Shown here: in pieces, positions 1 through 10,659 of the stretch | How positions within the stretch are numbered: the stretch's first letter is position 1 | How the letters are laid out: the number at the start of each line of letters is the position of its first letter | Assembly (NCBI GenBank): GCA_964058845.1 | Contig: CAXKVR010000386.1 | Coordinates: 1-41,802 of the forward strand | Length of the DNA: 41,802 nucleotides | Direction of reading: 5' to 3' | Source of the DNA: Carex sylvatica | Lineage: Eukaryota; Streptophyta; Magnoliopsida; Poales; Cyperaceae | Made by a program: the position numbers and the translations under genes | The notes under the pieces: model-generated | Seen by the model: the letters and a program-made list of their open reading frames with translations, nothing else | Databases searched by the model: none | What the model was told of the DNA's origin: nothing

Positions 1-48
1 AATTAGGGTTTAGTTAATTAATGTTATTTTTTGTTTTGTATAGGAGAA

Positions 49-390
49 ATGAGTAGCCAAAGTAGTCGTTACTTATCATAATCTTATAATTGCAATAGAT
101 GTCTTAAGCCGACTATTGTAATGCTTTCGAAGACCAAAAAGAATCCGGAGAGAAAATTTTATACATGTCCAAAATGCAGTCAATGGATGAGCTGGTGTGA
201 CAACACTGCCAATTTAAGTAACGTAAGTGTAAATCCTCATATGCAACCTTGCAGACAAGTTGCAATATAACGAAATGAGGCAGAAGTATCTTCGATTCTC
301 AAGAAACAACTAGCAGTATTAATTGTTCTTTGTGTGTTAATGCTTGTGATATATTTTTTAATTGTTGTGTTGTTGCTTCATGTAAAGTAG
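49..390 (+). pseudogene. Broken GRF-type zinc-finger protein with C-terminal membrane segment
   Basis: Reading from the ATG at 49 gives 113 codons up to TAG at 388-390, interrupted by TAA at codon 11 (79-81) and TAA at codon 74 (268-270). The frame otherwise stays protein-like. A Cys-x2-Cys pair (CNRC) is followed by KNPERKFYTCPKC and then WMSWCD, the order of a GRF zinc finger, where NPGRxFxxCP and a final Trp/Cys are the hallmark. After the second stop a coiled-coil-like lead and a hydrophobic stretch (LAVLIVLCVLMLVIYFLIVV) match the common plant layout of a short GRF finger plus one C-terminal membrane helix. Both stops are TAA in an otherwise open frame, so this looks like a decayed copy. 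It may have been part of a transposon, since such fingers are often dispersed in plant genomes. The family call rests on motif spacing only. Confidence 0.6.
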
Positions 391-437
391 TTGATTAAAT
401 GAGATGGGTGTCAAGCTGTCCAAAATTTATGCAAAAC

Positions 438-1062
438 ATGTTCTTAAAATTAAGTATTTCACGTTTTGATTCCGAGTTTTCTGCAGTGTATGAATGGCAC
501 ATGACAGTGCATTGTTGTTTAATCTCTTACACAAACTCCCTTTGAATTAAGTGGTGATTTGCAAAAGAGTTTAAACAACAACGTAAGTCCACTATTGCGT
601 GTCCATTTTTATATTATCGAAGACTCAGGATTAAAACATGATTTAATATTTAGAACATATTTTGCATGGATGCATGTTGGCCAGACAGCTTGTGATAAAT
701 TTCATTTTCTTTTGATTTTCACTATATTTTATTATACACTAAATTTATAAGAACATTATCAATTATATTAATTAGGCTACAGAGAAATGGATCAAACTAG
801 ATTTCAATTAATAAAATATGTTCTTAAAATTAAATCATATTTTGATCCCAACTCTTTGGCAGTGTAGGAATGGCATGCGATAATGCATTGTTGTTTAATC
901 TCTTACACAAACTCCCTTCGAATTAAGTGGTGGTTTGCGAAAGAGTTTAAACAACAACGTAAGTCCACTGTCACATGTCCATTACTACACCGCCGAAGAC
1001 TTGGAATCAAAACATGATTTATTGTTCAGACCATGTTTTATTAGTTCAAAGTTAGTTTTACC
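438..1062. repeat. Direct tandem duplication, two units about 378 bp apart
   Basis: The stretch starting ATGTTCTTAAAATTAA at 438 recurs at 818. The CTCTTACACAAACTCCC stretch near 524 recurs near 900, and AGAGTTTAAACAACAACG follows in both. The offset drifts between 376 and 380 bp because of small indels. The units differ by many substitutions, so the duplication is not recent. Short open stretches inside are not conserved in frame. It could be a fragment of a larger dispersed element. Confidence 0.7.
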
Positions 1063-2480
1063 CATTACTTTGATAACTAACCAAGATAATTGATAGTGTT
1101 CTTATAAATTTAATGTCTAATAAAATATAGTGAATTAATTAGTCAAATCAAAATAAATTATTGCATATATATGATGTATTGTAATTGTTGTATAGTAATT
1201 GTAAATAAGGAGATGAATTTTATATATGAATATTTATTTGGGTGTTTATGCTGCATGAACATGGTAAATTCTATGTGGATTAATTGCATAATTAGATGAA
1301 TTAGTGAATGTTGCTTGCATGTACAATTCGATCGGTGTTATCAAGCTCCTCGTATTTAATTAGTAAATTATAATATTATAATTGGAAAATCACTACGAAA
1401 TATCAATTTATAAGAAATATAAACGAAACAAGTTCACATAAGAAGACATCCACTTACAATTAATATTTATTTATAATTATTTACCTATTGCCTAAGAAAT
1501 ATCAATTTATAAGAAACATGCATCAAACAAATGTTAATTATAAGTGGATCCCTCCTCAGATATTGTTTACTAATATTAATTGCATGCACAAGTTGTTAAT
1601 TTTTATGTGGATTAATTGCACAGTTACACAAATTAATTAGTAAATATTGCTTGAATATATGTGGATTAACTCGAATTTACATCCTCTTAAATAATGCATA
1701 AGGGAATCTTTTACAATTAATGGATCTAGACCGTCATTTTTAACTTGGCACGAATCACAAAGCCCAATAATACTGCCCCTATGCTAATCCGAATTCCAAA
1801 GCGATGAGATTTAATCTCAAACCGTAAATGAGGCCCATCCTCTACAGTATCATAGAGGAGTTGAATCTGACATTGCTATATTAATAAATACGCGCGAACT
1901 CTTTGCATTTATCTACTGTATTTATCCACATACCGCCATCGGTGGGACTACTGACCAGATGGGATAATCACTACATAGCCAGTGACATTATAGTTAAAGG
2001 GGGAGCTAGGGTTTGAAAATATATATATCCAACAACACAGAAGTGTTCTAGTGAACCCTCAAAATTAATGGTCGTATCTAAGTAGCTCGCTTTCTTTGCC
2101 GCTACTCCGTCTTAACAATAGCACTCATCGCCCACCACCTCAACAACACCGATCGAGCTCTCTCCATCGTTGAAGGTTCCTACAACTGACTCTCTGTCTA
2201 TATATTAATTTCTATGGTTTTTTAGTTTGGGAGGTTTTTAGGATAATATGGTTATAGGGTTTAGTTTTAGATCTTTAGTTTTTTTAAACATTAATTTGTA
2301 GTTTTGAAGGTTCCTTACTCTTTGATTTGTAATTTAATTTCAGTCGGTCCAAAAATATTTGTCATATCTGAAAAGACTGAGAAGGGTCACTCCACAACGA
2401 ATTCATATTACCACCAACGGTGATGCTGGTTTGGATGTGTAGATAAAATTCCCTAATTTAGCATTTTATTGATTTTTAAT
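1063..2480. other. AT-rich intergenic DNA, no gene recognised
   Basis: No open frame, repeat boundary or RNA gene could be supported here. A less AT-rich patch at 1730-2190 ends in a C-rich stretch (about 2100-2190) that could be an untranslated leader, but no start codon with a credible protein follows. Confidence 0.4.
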
Positions 2481-3170
2481 TTTTCAATAACATAAAATAT
2501 GCAAGAACGACCTTGCCTTGACATCCAATCACATATATTTTATTTTTTGAAGATTTGCATTCATTCAAGACCTGTTAGGAATAATGCAATAAGAACAAGG
2601 GAGTGGATATTAGATAGAGCAAAGTCAAATGCCAACCAAGAAGCTGATTTCCCGAACTGTACTAAGGTAAGGCACCTGACTGAATAAATTAGTGTTTTTT
2701 TAAATAAGTTGCTATATGACACGAAAGTGATACAATCATATGTACATGATAGGGGTCTGCTGATGGGATTAATGAGATGGTCAGTAAGAGTATTACTGAA
2801 TTGGTGCTACTAAGACGGTCAATACCGGTACAAGGAATACGGGATCAGGTCCCGCTTGTAAATCAGGAGGCATTGGACGAACTGGGCCTGGAATTTTAAC
2901 TACTGCATGACAGATATCTTGCGATGCCACTATCCGAAAGAGAAGCCTTCTGCCTCTTTATCAGACCGGGAGCTTTACGGGATGAGAGCTTTCAGATAAC
3001 AGTGAATTTCAAATATCTCCGTAATTTTATGACTTTTAACGACACCGACGTTTCTATTATCCTAGTCTATATGAAACTTAGATATTCTATGACTTTTAAC
3101 TTTGGATTTCAACCATATAGAAACTTAGATATTCTAATGTGGTTGAAGCAAGTTAGAGTCTAAATCGTGT
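2481..3170 (+). other. Possible exon remnants of an unrecognised gene or element
   Basis: A 62-codon frame (2499-2687) ends near a donor-like AAG|GTAAGG at about 2667, so the frame could be an exon ending at ADFPNCTK. A second less AT-rich patch lies at 2760-3000. Neither shows a domain I recognise, and the two are not linked by one continuous frame. At 3065-3140 a short unit containing AAACTTAGATATTCTA is directly repeated. This may be a degraded transposon. Confidence 0.25.
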
Positions 3171-3518
3171 ACAACACATGTATGATGGTTTAGATATCTT
3201 TTATTTGTCTTGTTAATTTCAAAATTTAGGAATAAATAAACTACACATCAAGTAGTTAAATTAAATGTAGGAAATATTGTGTAGTGTATTTTGACAATAA
3301 TGTACTCTTGTATACTTTCTTCTTAGTAATAGAATAAAATTATGAAAACTCTTTCTTGGTTCGCCTATCTTTATTTAGTAAAAAAGTAAATTGTGTTATT
3401 TCTTTTTTTATTCACTTATTCTTATTTAGTAATAAAATATACTATGAGATTTATTTCTTGATTCGTCTATCCTTCTTTAATAATAAATTAAACAATCCTT
3501 ATTTAATACTAAAATAAA

Positions 3519-4643
3519 GGAGAATTTTATAAAATGCCATCCTTTCAAAAGTTATCAAACAAAATACCCTCCTAAATTTTTTGTCAAAATACTCTTGTGA
3601 GCCCCAATTTTATATCCCTCTCCCCTCCCTCTTCCGTTTCAATAATTTCATTCCCTTCTTTCTCATCTCTCCTCTGTGACTCCGCCAGATAAAATTGGTG
3701 AGCAAACAAAAGTCTTTTGGTGTGGCTACACTTATTATTTCTCCTTTAGTAAATCACTACAGTTATTCAAAGAACAGCACAGCAATTTTAGGACCAAATT
3801 AATTAAAGGGAAAAATGAAGAGCCACTATAGGACCAAATAAATGCTACAATTAAAAAAATATTTTTGTAGATAATTGAATTTTTTAACAAAATACAAAGA
3901 CCAATTCAAAAAATCCTTCACCAAACCTACCAGCGAGAAGGCTAATAGTTAAACAAATCAATAATCAGCATATGGCTAAAGTAAATTGCAGCATAGCAAT
4001 TCTCAACATGATCTCATATACATTGGTACAGATCAGACCCGGAACCAGCTCGGCTCAAGCTCGGGCCAAAATAAACGAGCTGAGCTAAGGGGTTAGCTCG
4101 GACCGGATCAACTCGGTTCGTTAAGCTACAGTGTATTTTAGAGTTTAGCCCCGTATAATTTTAAGTCCAGTTTCATTTTCAAAGGCGCAATTATGCAAAA
4201 TTGATGTATTTTTGGTTTGGAAAGAAAGGATATGGATTTCAGTTGTTTGAAGATATGCCTGCTGGATGATTTCTTACATTTTTTGAATGAGTTTTCTTAT
4301 TTTTATATTTTTGAATTTGTATAATAGCAGCCCAATAAAGCCTAGTGAGCCAGCTCGTCAGCTCACGAGCTAGCTCGGGCTGACTTATCACGAGCGAGCC
4401 AGAGATTTTCGGCTTTGATGACCTAAGTCCAGCTCGCTCGGTCCAGACTCGGGCCAAAATAAACGAGCCGAGCTGGGTCAAACGAGCCGAGCTAAGGCCC
4501 AGCTCGGCCCGAGCCAACTCGTTTACACCCCTAGGGGAGAGAGAGATAAAAATTGGGACCCACAAGGGCATTTTGACAAAAAAAATTAGAAGGGTATTTT
4601 GTTTGATAACTTTTGGAAGGAGGGCATTTTATAAAATTCCCTC
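3519..4643. mobile_element. Mutator-like non-autonomous element, 1125 bp, with 9-bp target duplication
   Basis: Terminal inverted repeats of about 107-110 bp run from 3519 to about 3625 and from 4534 to 4643. Both outer ends read AATTTTATAAAATGCC a few bases in. TAAAATAAA flanks the element at 3510-3518 and 4644-4652, and segment C has this site once and uninterrupted at 23186-23194, which fixes both ends. No transposase frame is present. Inside, two GAGCTCGG/GAGCCGAGC-rich patches (about 4037-4130 and 4340-4533) differ sharply in base composition from the rest. The second ends in CGTTTACACCCCTAG, typical of a dispersed plant repeat, so another element is probably nested or captured. Confidence 0.9.
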
Positions 4644-5989
4644 TAAAATAAAATATGATATTTCTTTCTTTATTCGTTTATCCCTATTATTACTATAATA
4701 AATAAATAGATTTATTTCTTAATTTGCCTATCCTTGTTAAGTATTAAAATAAATAATTAGGAGATTTCTTTACTCATCTTTATTCATTTATTATATTCTT
4801 GCAAGTAGTTTTAAAATTTCTACAATAATAAATAATTAATTTCTAAATCACTATAGTAATAAATAAATATTAACGGTTAAAGATTGCTTAAATTGCCTTC
4901 TAGCTGATGTCTTCATCATTTAAGAAAATGTTGAAATTTGAAAATAATTTGAGGGCTGTTTCTAAAATTTCTTTGTAGTATTTAGGTCTGTCTTGGAGTA
5001 TGTAACTCTTTATCTCTACATTACGTAAAATTTGAACTAAAAAAAATGGACCGTTCAATTAGAATCTGAGTCAATCTAATCCAATTTAAAAAATTCATCC
5101 GACCCCTTTAATATTCGTGCTAAATTGAAACGGAGTAACGGACTATTCTGAATATTTTTAGCAATAACTCAAATTCACCTTAGCCTCTGTGTTCCTTCCA
5201 AAAACTTATTCAATATAATTAATACAATGCATACTAATCTTTTAAGAGATACACTATAGTACACACATTCAATACATCTCACCCTAAATTATTATTTAAA
5301 CTCTTGAAATTCAGATAATTTTAGGTGGAAAAAAAATACATATATAGGTTTACATTTCAATTAATTGTGCCAAAATATTCGTCTTCTTTCAGGGTACGTG
5401 GTTATACACAAAGGTTAGAGCTTATTTTCAAATTATTAATTAGTTTGTCTAAAAATGCCTCTTGTAATTTGGTTTATACAAGTAATTTGTCAAATTGTAA
5501 ATTATGCTGAGAATTAAGGCAGACACTTGATGCTTTATTACTTAATTTAGAGTTGTTTGAAATGTTATTTTTTACGACAATTACGATTTTGATAATATGA
5601 TAATTTAGTATTTAACAATTCTAGCTCTTCTCCAAAAAAATAAAAATAAATAATCCTTCCATACCCTAGATCAATTATAAGCTTGCATCTCTTTTTATTT
5701 AATTTATATTTGGTTCTGACGGAGAGAATTCATGAGGAGGGTTTGATGTGGAGAGACATTGCAAGGGAAGTATGAAGTAGAGGAATATAATTTATTTATT
5801 TTCTTCTTTACATCCTGTCAAAACTAAATCTAAATATATGACTATATTACTTATTTATAGAATTTTCTTCCAAAATATTTCATGAGAATTCTAATTCCAG
5901 TTATTTCATGAGAATTCTAATTCCAGTTATATCATATTAGAAGTAACCTAGTTTTAAATTTATTTTTACCGTATTAATCACACAACTAA

Positions 5990-6403
5990 GAGTAGAACTA
6001 GGGTGTTCTTAAGTTCACCAAAGTGTTTGGTGAGCTTAACTCCAAAATCCATTAAATTAATTTTAAATGACGAATCCGAACCGTTGGAACCCGTCTACCT
6101 TACGAGTGATGCGTCTACATGTGAAAATTTTAAACATTCAAATTAATTTAGTATAAAGTCAATTGGTCAAAATTAGAAGGTTAATAAATTAATTTTAGTG
6201 CATTCATTTTTTGAACTTTTTTTTGACCGCTTGACTTTATACTAAATTAATTCGAATGTTTAAAATTTTCACATGTAGACGTATCACTCATAAAATAGGC
6301 GGGTTTCAACGATTTGGATTCGTCATTTGAAACCGATTTAATAGATTTTGAAGTTCAGTTCACCAAACACTTTGGTGAGCTTAAGAACACCCTAGTTCTA
6401 CTC
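5990..6403. mobile_element. Mutator-type MITE, 414 bp, nearly all inverted repeat
   Basis: The two halves are inverted copies of about 180 bp, beginning and ending with GAGTAGAACTAGGGTGTTCT and its complement. The 9-bp direct repeat CACAACTAA flanks it (5981-5989 and 6404-6412). The matching site in segment C (about 25095-25125) is uninterrupted. There is no coding capacity. A shorter relative lies at 28836-29124. Confidence 0.9.
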
Positions 6404-6517
6404 CACAACTAATGTTTGCCAACTTAATTGTTCATCTCTATTCAAATTATAATAAATGGAAATATTTTTCATCCTTTTCCCTTTTTAAGTTTTGTTTAAA
6501 TGACATCTAAACTTAGA

Positions 6518-7740
6518 TGACATGTTCAAGAATAGTGCGAGAGAAGAAATTTGTGACATCTTAATTCAGCTAGTCTAGGAAAAGAAATGGAGCATCAGAT
6601 ATTAGGTAAGAAAATTGATGAACTATTTCATTACTATTATTATTTATTATTATTTATTGAAAAGTTTTGTAGCAAAATATTTTAATGAATGGAATACACA
6701 CAATCCAAATATTTTGCATTACTGTCCTTTATTCTCTCATCAGTAATAAAATTCAAGTGCGTTGTTTTTATCACAGAGTAATTTCGAAATTAGGAATTAA
6801 TAACCAGGAAAATTAATTTTGACATCATTGCCCTTTAGTTCCCCATACATTCGGAGAACTAGAAAGGAGAATGTTGCAGAAATTTTCTACGCATGTGCAA
6901 CATAGTAATTTTTTCTTATAAAATTTAGTTTTGTGAACAAAGGAAATGAGTTTCTGTGATCCTATTAATAAAAGAGAGTTAAACTGATGATTTTTTATTA
7001 TGATTGTCGGTCTTGACAAGGTGGTTCAGCATGAATTAAATTTGATCGTCTTTATAGATAACATGATGTGAATTTATCTGTTTTCGAATTTTGGCTTGTT
7101 GGTTCTTAGTTTCTGATAAGTAGCAGCTGGAGTGGACCTGTTGATTCTTAATTGCTGATATGATTTTAACCAACTTGTAGCAGGGAAAGTCGTCAGCAGC
7201 TTCCAAAAGCAAAGAAAGGATACCAACCTGAGGAACAAACAGGTTTTATATCAGAATCTACATACATTACATGTTTGCATTGCATAGACAGAGGTCCTTA
7301 ATTCCTAATGGAATTCTGCATTTCTAGGTTTTTGTTTTAATTTTATTAGGTTTAATATTTAGTTGAACTGATTTCTGAATTGCAATAGGTACGGTCAAAC
7401 GACTTGAAAGGAAAGAGCATTGCACCACCCACAGAGAAGGTGAAGAAACATGGTGATACTAATTGCAACAAGGTAGATTTTGTAATCCAATATGCATCTG
7501 CCCTGTTTCACATTTTCAATCCTAACGGCAACAGGGTTTATATAATAATCCTGGTAGGAGAGCCTTGAAATAAAATACAATTTACATGCTTTATATGTTT
7601 TGTAGACCTTATCAATTGGTGGAGGCAAAGTTACTAAGAAGATCAACACTACTAGCAGAGGATTCCAGGGGAGCTCTCAGCATGCTAATTGATATCAGCA
7701 ACATGTCAAGCCAGATAGTACATGTACCAGTCTATCTTTC
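6518..7740 (+). pseudogene. Unrecognised multi-exon gene remnant, copy A
   Basis: Exon-like blocks with splice-like borders match segment C. The first block (about 6522-6606) begins with an ATG and ends at AG|GTAAG, but it is broken here by a small deletion relative to C, giving a stop. Later blocks are about 7184-7242 (acceptor TAGCAG, then GGAAAG), 7390-7473 (acceptor AATAG, ending AACAAG|GTAGA) and a block after the acceptor TTTTGTAG near 7606. The third block is open in one frame and mostly silent between A and C there. The last block reads best in another frame (LVEAKLLRRSTLLAE), so the exon structure is unresolved. I do not recognise the protein. It could be a decayed coding gene or a spliced non-coding transcript. 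Confidence 0.3.
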
Positions 7741-8834
7741 TCTTTTCCATTGTACAATGTAATTGCTGCATGAGCCAAGGTTTTTTTAGCTACAGTGTTG
7801 ATGTGACAGGGTTTGAGATGTCTTGTTAGGTGATGATTTTTATTCGTTGTACTTGAATTAAAAAGTTGAGAACACATATTGACATGAATTTAGGGTGTAT
7901 TTTTCTCCTGTATGGTTGTATTTTTCAATAACAGTTAAGGCCTAATGGTTTGTTCCTGCCAATGTATGAACTTTTAGGTTGTATTTTGCGAACACATTCA
8001 TTAGGGCAGTGGATTTACTGGTTAAGGCCTAAAGGTTTGTAAATTACAAATTGTATGCTTCAATTTGTGGTGTATTTGCAAATTGTCAAGGCCTAAAGGT
8101 TTGTTCTCGCCCGATCTGAATTCCTTTGGCAACAGGTCATATATATAGGCCCAAGCTATATTTCTGTCAACGATAATATTTATTAAATTTGGACCAGGGG
8201 AAACCAATTTACAACAAGATAATATAGTAGCTAAATATGTTTAATATGGATTAAAAGCTGTTTTAGTGATCACTGCATATATTTTTTTTGTTGATTAATC
8301 CTCTTTAAAGTAGAGAACGCAAATCACATGTACATGCTGTTTTGATTTACTGATTTTTATCCACGAGGGTAAAAGGGTTTAGCGGTATCAAAACAGAAGA
8401 TATTCATCAAAATTTACCCTCGGCAAAAGCCTAATATGATTTTGACTGATATGAAGTACTAATGTAATACAACTGTGTCATGTACAGAAGCACACGACAG
8501 GGATATCAATCAAATTCTTAGAAATTCACGCTATATTTTTACAAGATTCCATCTTTGTTTGACAAACGAAGAAAGAGAATAAAAAATAAATTAAAGAAAA
8601 AATTATTCTTGGTTTGGATCAAGTACTCCAATACTACCTATTGTTATCATATATAGACAGAATCCGTCGATTCAGTACAGGCACCTCATGAATAAAATTG
8701 CATTCACAAAAAAAAATTAATATATATTGGTTACTTTCTCAAATCTTGTTCCACTTTTATCAAAACAAAAATAAAGCAATCTTTCCATTTCTACCAGTTC
8801 ATATTAACTAATCAATCTTCCTTCAATTTCACTA

Positions 8835-8991
8835 ATGGCTTTGCAAGCTTGGTCACTCCTAGTTTTAGCTCTGGTTTTTTCAACTATTAATGGAAGTTTC
8901 GCGGCTCAGAATCTTTTGGACACAACTAAAGCAGCAACGCCAGGTGCAGCACCAACCAAACCGAATCCAACCATTCCATTTGTTCCGTTTA
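8835..8991 (+). pseudogene. Truncated secreted proline-rich protein, family locus 1
   Basis: The ATG at 8835 opens a signal peptide (SLLVLALVFSTINGSFA) and the family motif QNLLDTT, closely matching the intact gene at 27764 for about 52 codons, through PNPTIPFVPF. Homology then stops, and an unrelated frame ends at TAA within 11 codons (9021-9023). The whole Ile-Pro repeat tail is missing. The DNA after the break belongs to a dispersed repeat with a second copy at 14990-15622, so insertion or recombination with that repeat probably removed the tail. The proximal promoter is missing too. Segment C carries about 400 bp (27330-27740), including two TATA-like sites, between the shared TTATCAAAACAAAAATAA block and the ATG, whereas here only about 60 bp remain. 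Expression as a functional protein is very unlikely. Confidence 0.8.
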
Positions 8992-8999
8992 CTATCCTA

Positions 9000-9765
9000 A
9001 TTCGTATTAGTATCACTTATTAAAAGACGGATCCGAATTTGCTATTAGCATTATCCTCTCCGAATTCGCTCCGTTTACACCTCTATAGGAGACTGGTATT
9101 CCAAGTGAAGACGATCTGGCTCAATGCTCTATTAGGGTTCTCACCTCCTACCATTTCACCCCTATCTCTTTCTCTTTCCCTGAATTGTACCTCGCTGTCT
9201 CTCCCTCTCACTCTGTCTTCCGAGAATGCCTTTTAAAGAAAATTTTGAGATAAGTCCAACCGACTTCTCTCATGTAATATGTTTGCACAAGTATTACTAA
9301 ATTAATCAATGGCTTTGGATTTGTACATAAACTAAAGAAGAAAAATCTAAGCGTATATAAGTCGTAGAACATTCGATGTCATTTATGAATTACTCAATAT
9401 ATAGATGTATATACCTAATAGAAGGAAAGAGGGGAACCGACTCCATTGTTACATACTCATGTAATGTATTGTGTTCCTAGTCACTGGCATTGAATATAAT
9501 ATTTCATTGAGTCTCGACAGAAGGTAGATACACAGAATAATAACTATGCACCTTCCTTTTGTAACTTCCGTCAACATGTGTTTCTTACAAATAGCTTATG
9601 TGCTACTTTCCTTCTATCATGAACTCGGTATTACTGTTTACAATTTTGTACACTACTTTCATTTTGTAACTGCATGCGTTGAAAACACAACGTTTATTGG
9701 GAAAACCGTGTGCAGCAGAAAAACCGTGTCTATTGGGAAAACCGTGTGCAGTGGTAAAACCCAAT
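9000..9765. repeat. Dispersed repeat R, copy 1
   Basis: From about 9150 to 9757 this matches 14990-15600 with small differences, in the same orientation. Shared stretches include CTCTCCCTCTCACTCTGTC, ATTAATCAATGGCTTTGGAT, GGGGAACCGACTCCA and the GGGAAAACCGTGTGCAG minisatellite. Copy 1 has two to three minisatellite units and ends just before 9765. The part at 9000-9150 has no clear counterpart. A small frame (9546-9757) is similar in both copies, but this simply follows from the DNA identity. Class unknown. Confidence 0.7.
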
Positions 9766-9883
9766 ATCATAATTTAAACAAAATCATAAGATTAAAAAGA
9801 GAAAACCCAAAAGAGGAAGAATCTGACAAGACTAAAGCAAACTTACAAAGAGCGCCCTTGATTTTATATTATTATTTCTGTTT

Positions 9884-9923
9884 ATGTTGTATGTTGTATG
9901 TTGTATGTTGTATGTTGTATGTT
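9884..9923. repeat. Microsatellite, 7-bp unit ATGTTGT
   Basis: Five perfect units of ATGTTGT are followed by a partial sixth. Confidence 0.95.
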
Positions 9924-9929
9924 AGAAAA

Positions 9930-10500
9930 ATCTGAACTAGGCCCGCTTGTGTTTATGATTTGGTATTTATATTAGTTGATAATGTGTTTATGATTTGGTT
10001 CATAAGTTGTCCAAAGTTAGGCCCGATTGGTTGTCCATGGTTCAGCCCAGTTCAGTTGAACAGGACTCAGTTCAAACAGGGCTCAGTTTTGAACAACATT
10101 AAATGGGCTGAACATGGGCTTGAAGAACTTCGTTTTGGACCGATCATGAACAGGGCCTGCTCCATTCAATTTCGATCTGGACCGGTCATGAACAGGGCTT
10201 TTGTTCATTAGCAGCCCTATTTGACCGGGCAGGATTCTGGTAGAGACCGGATCATTGAACGTCAATACAACAACTCTGATGTTTGACGGGGCAGGATTCT
10301 GCTAGGGTCTCTGACAAGAAGGCCCTGGTTAAAACGAAGGGTGGTGTCGGATCCAGCCAGCGTCCGATCACTGGGCAGGGTGTTCGTTATGTTATACTTA
10401 TTATAGTTTCATCTTGTTTATTTTTCTTTCAAAGCTTTAGTTTTTCATTCAAGAGATCGGCCATAAATCTCAAATTTAGTAATTGGTTGTAACCTATTGA
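9930..10500. other. Less AT-rich unassigned stretch
   Basis: The segment 10010-10400 is clearly less AT-rich than its surroundings. It holds a loose internal repetition of GACCGRTCATGAACAGGGC (about 10139 and 10181) and of GGGCAGGATTCTG (about 10228 and 10288). Open frames on both strands overlap but show no recognisable domain. It is probably transposon-derived, with no class assigned. Confidence 0.35.
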
Positions 10501-10659
10501 TAGGAAGGAAATTTCTACTAAAAGGGTAAGCATGTACAGTCTTGTTGACAACTGGAAATTTCAATATGCAAATCCAAAAGCACAAAAGAAGATTTATTAG
10601 TTAGAATCATATGTATTTAGGCTTTACTTGTTGACGATGTATTTTTTGGTTTATTTTGC

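Larger units (their letters stand above)
3180..8990 (+). repeat. Duplicated segment A (partners: B 17550-19235, C 23040-28210)
   Basis: Long stretches match segment C in the same order and orientation. These include the ATTTATTTCTTGATTCG-type AT-rich block (3430-3515 and 4655-4880, against 23110-23410), the block around 5200-6600 (against 23545-25320), the exon-like block 7180-7740 (against 25780-26345), the 7920-8270 block (against 26550-26850) and the family gene start. Segment B matches 4930-7060. Insertions that interrupt A but not C (3519-4643 and 5990-6403), or C but not A (23606-24394), postdate the duplication. Confidence 0.8.

Noticed and set aside
4239..4571. 110-codon minus-strand frame inside the Mutator-like element
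   Set aside because: Most of it is translation of the GAGC-rich dispersed repeat and the terminal inverted repeat.
9546..9935. Open frame in repeat R, conserved at 15380-15649
   Set aside because: Similarity follows from near-identical DNA. The copies end differently and include minisatellite sequence, and no domain or signal was found.
10083..10265. Overlapping plus- and minus-strand frames in the 10-kb GC-richer patch
   Set aside because: Low-complexity repetition, no recognisable domain, and both strands equally open.
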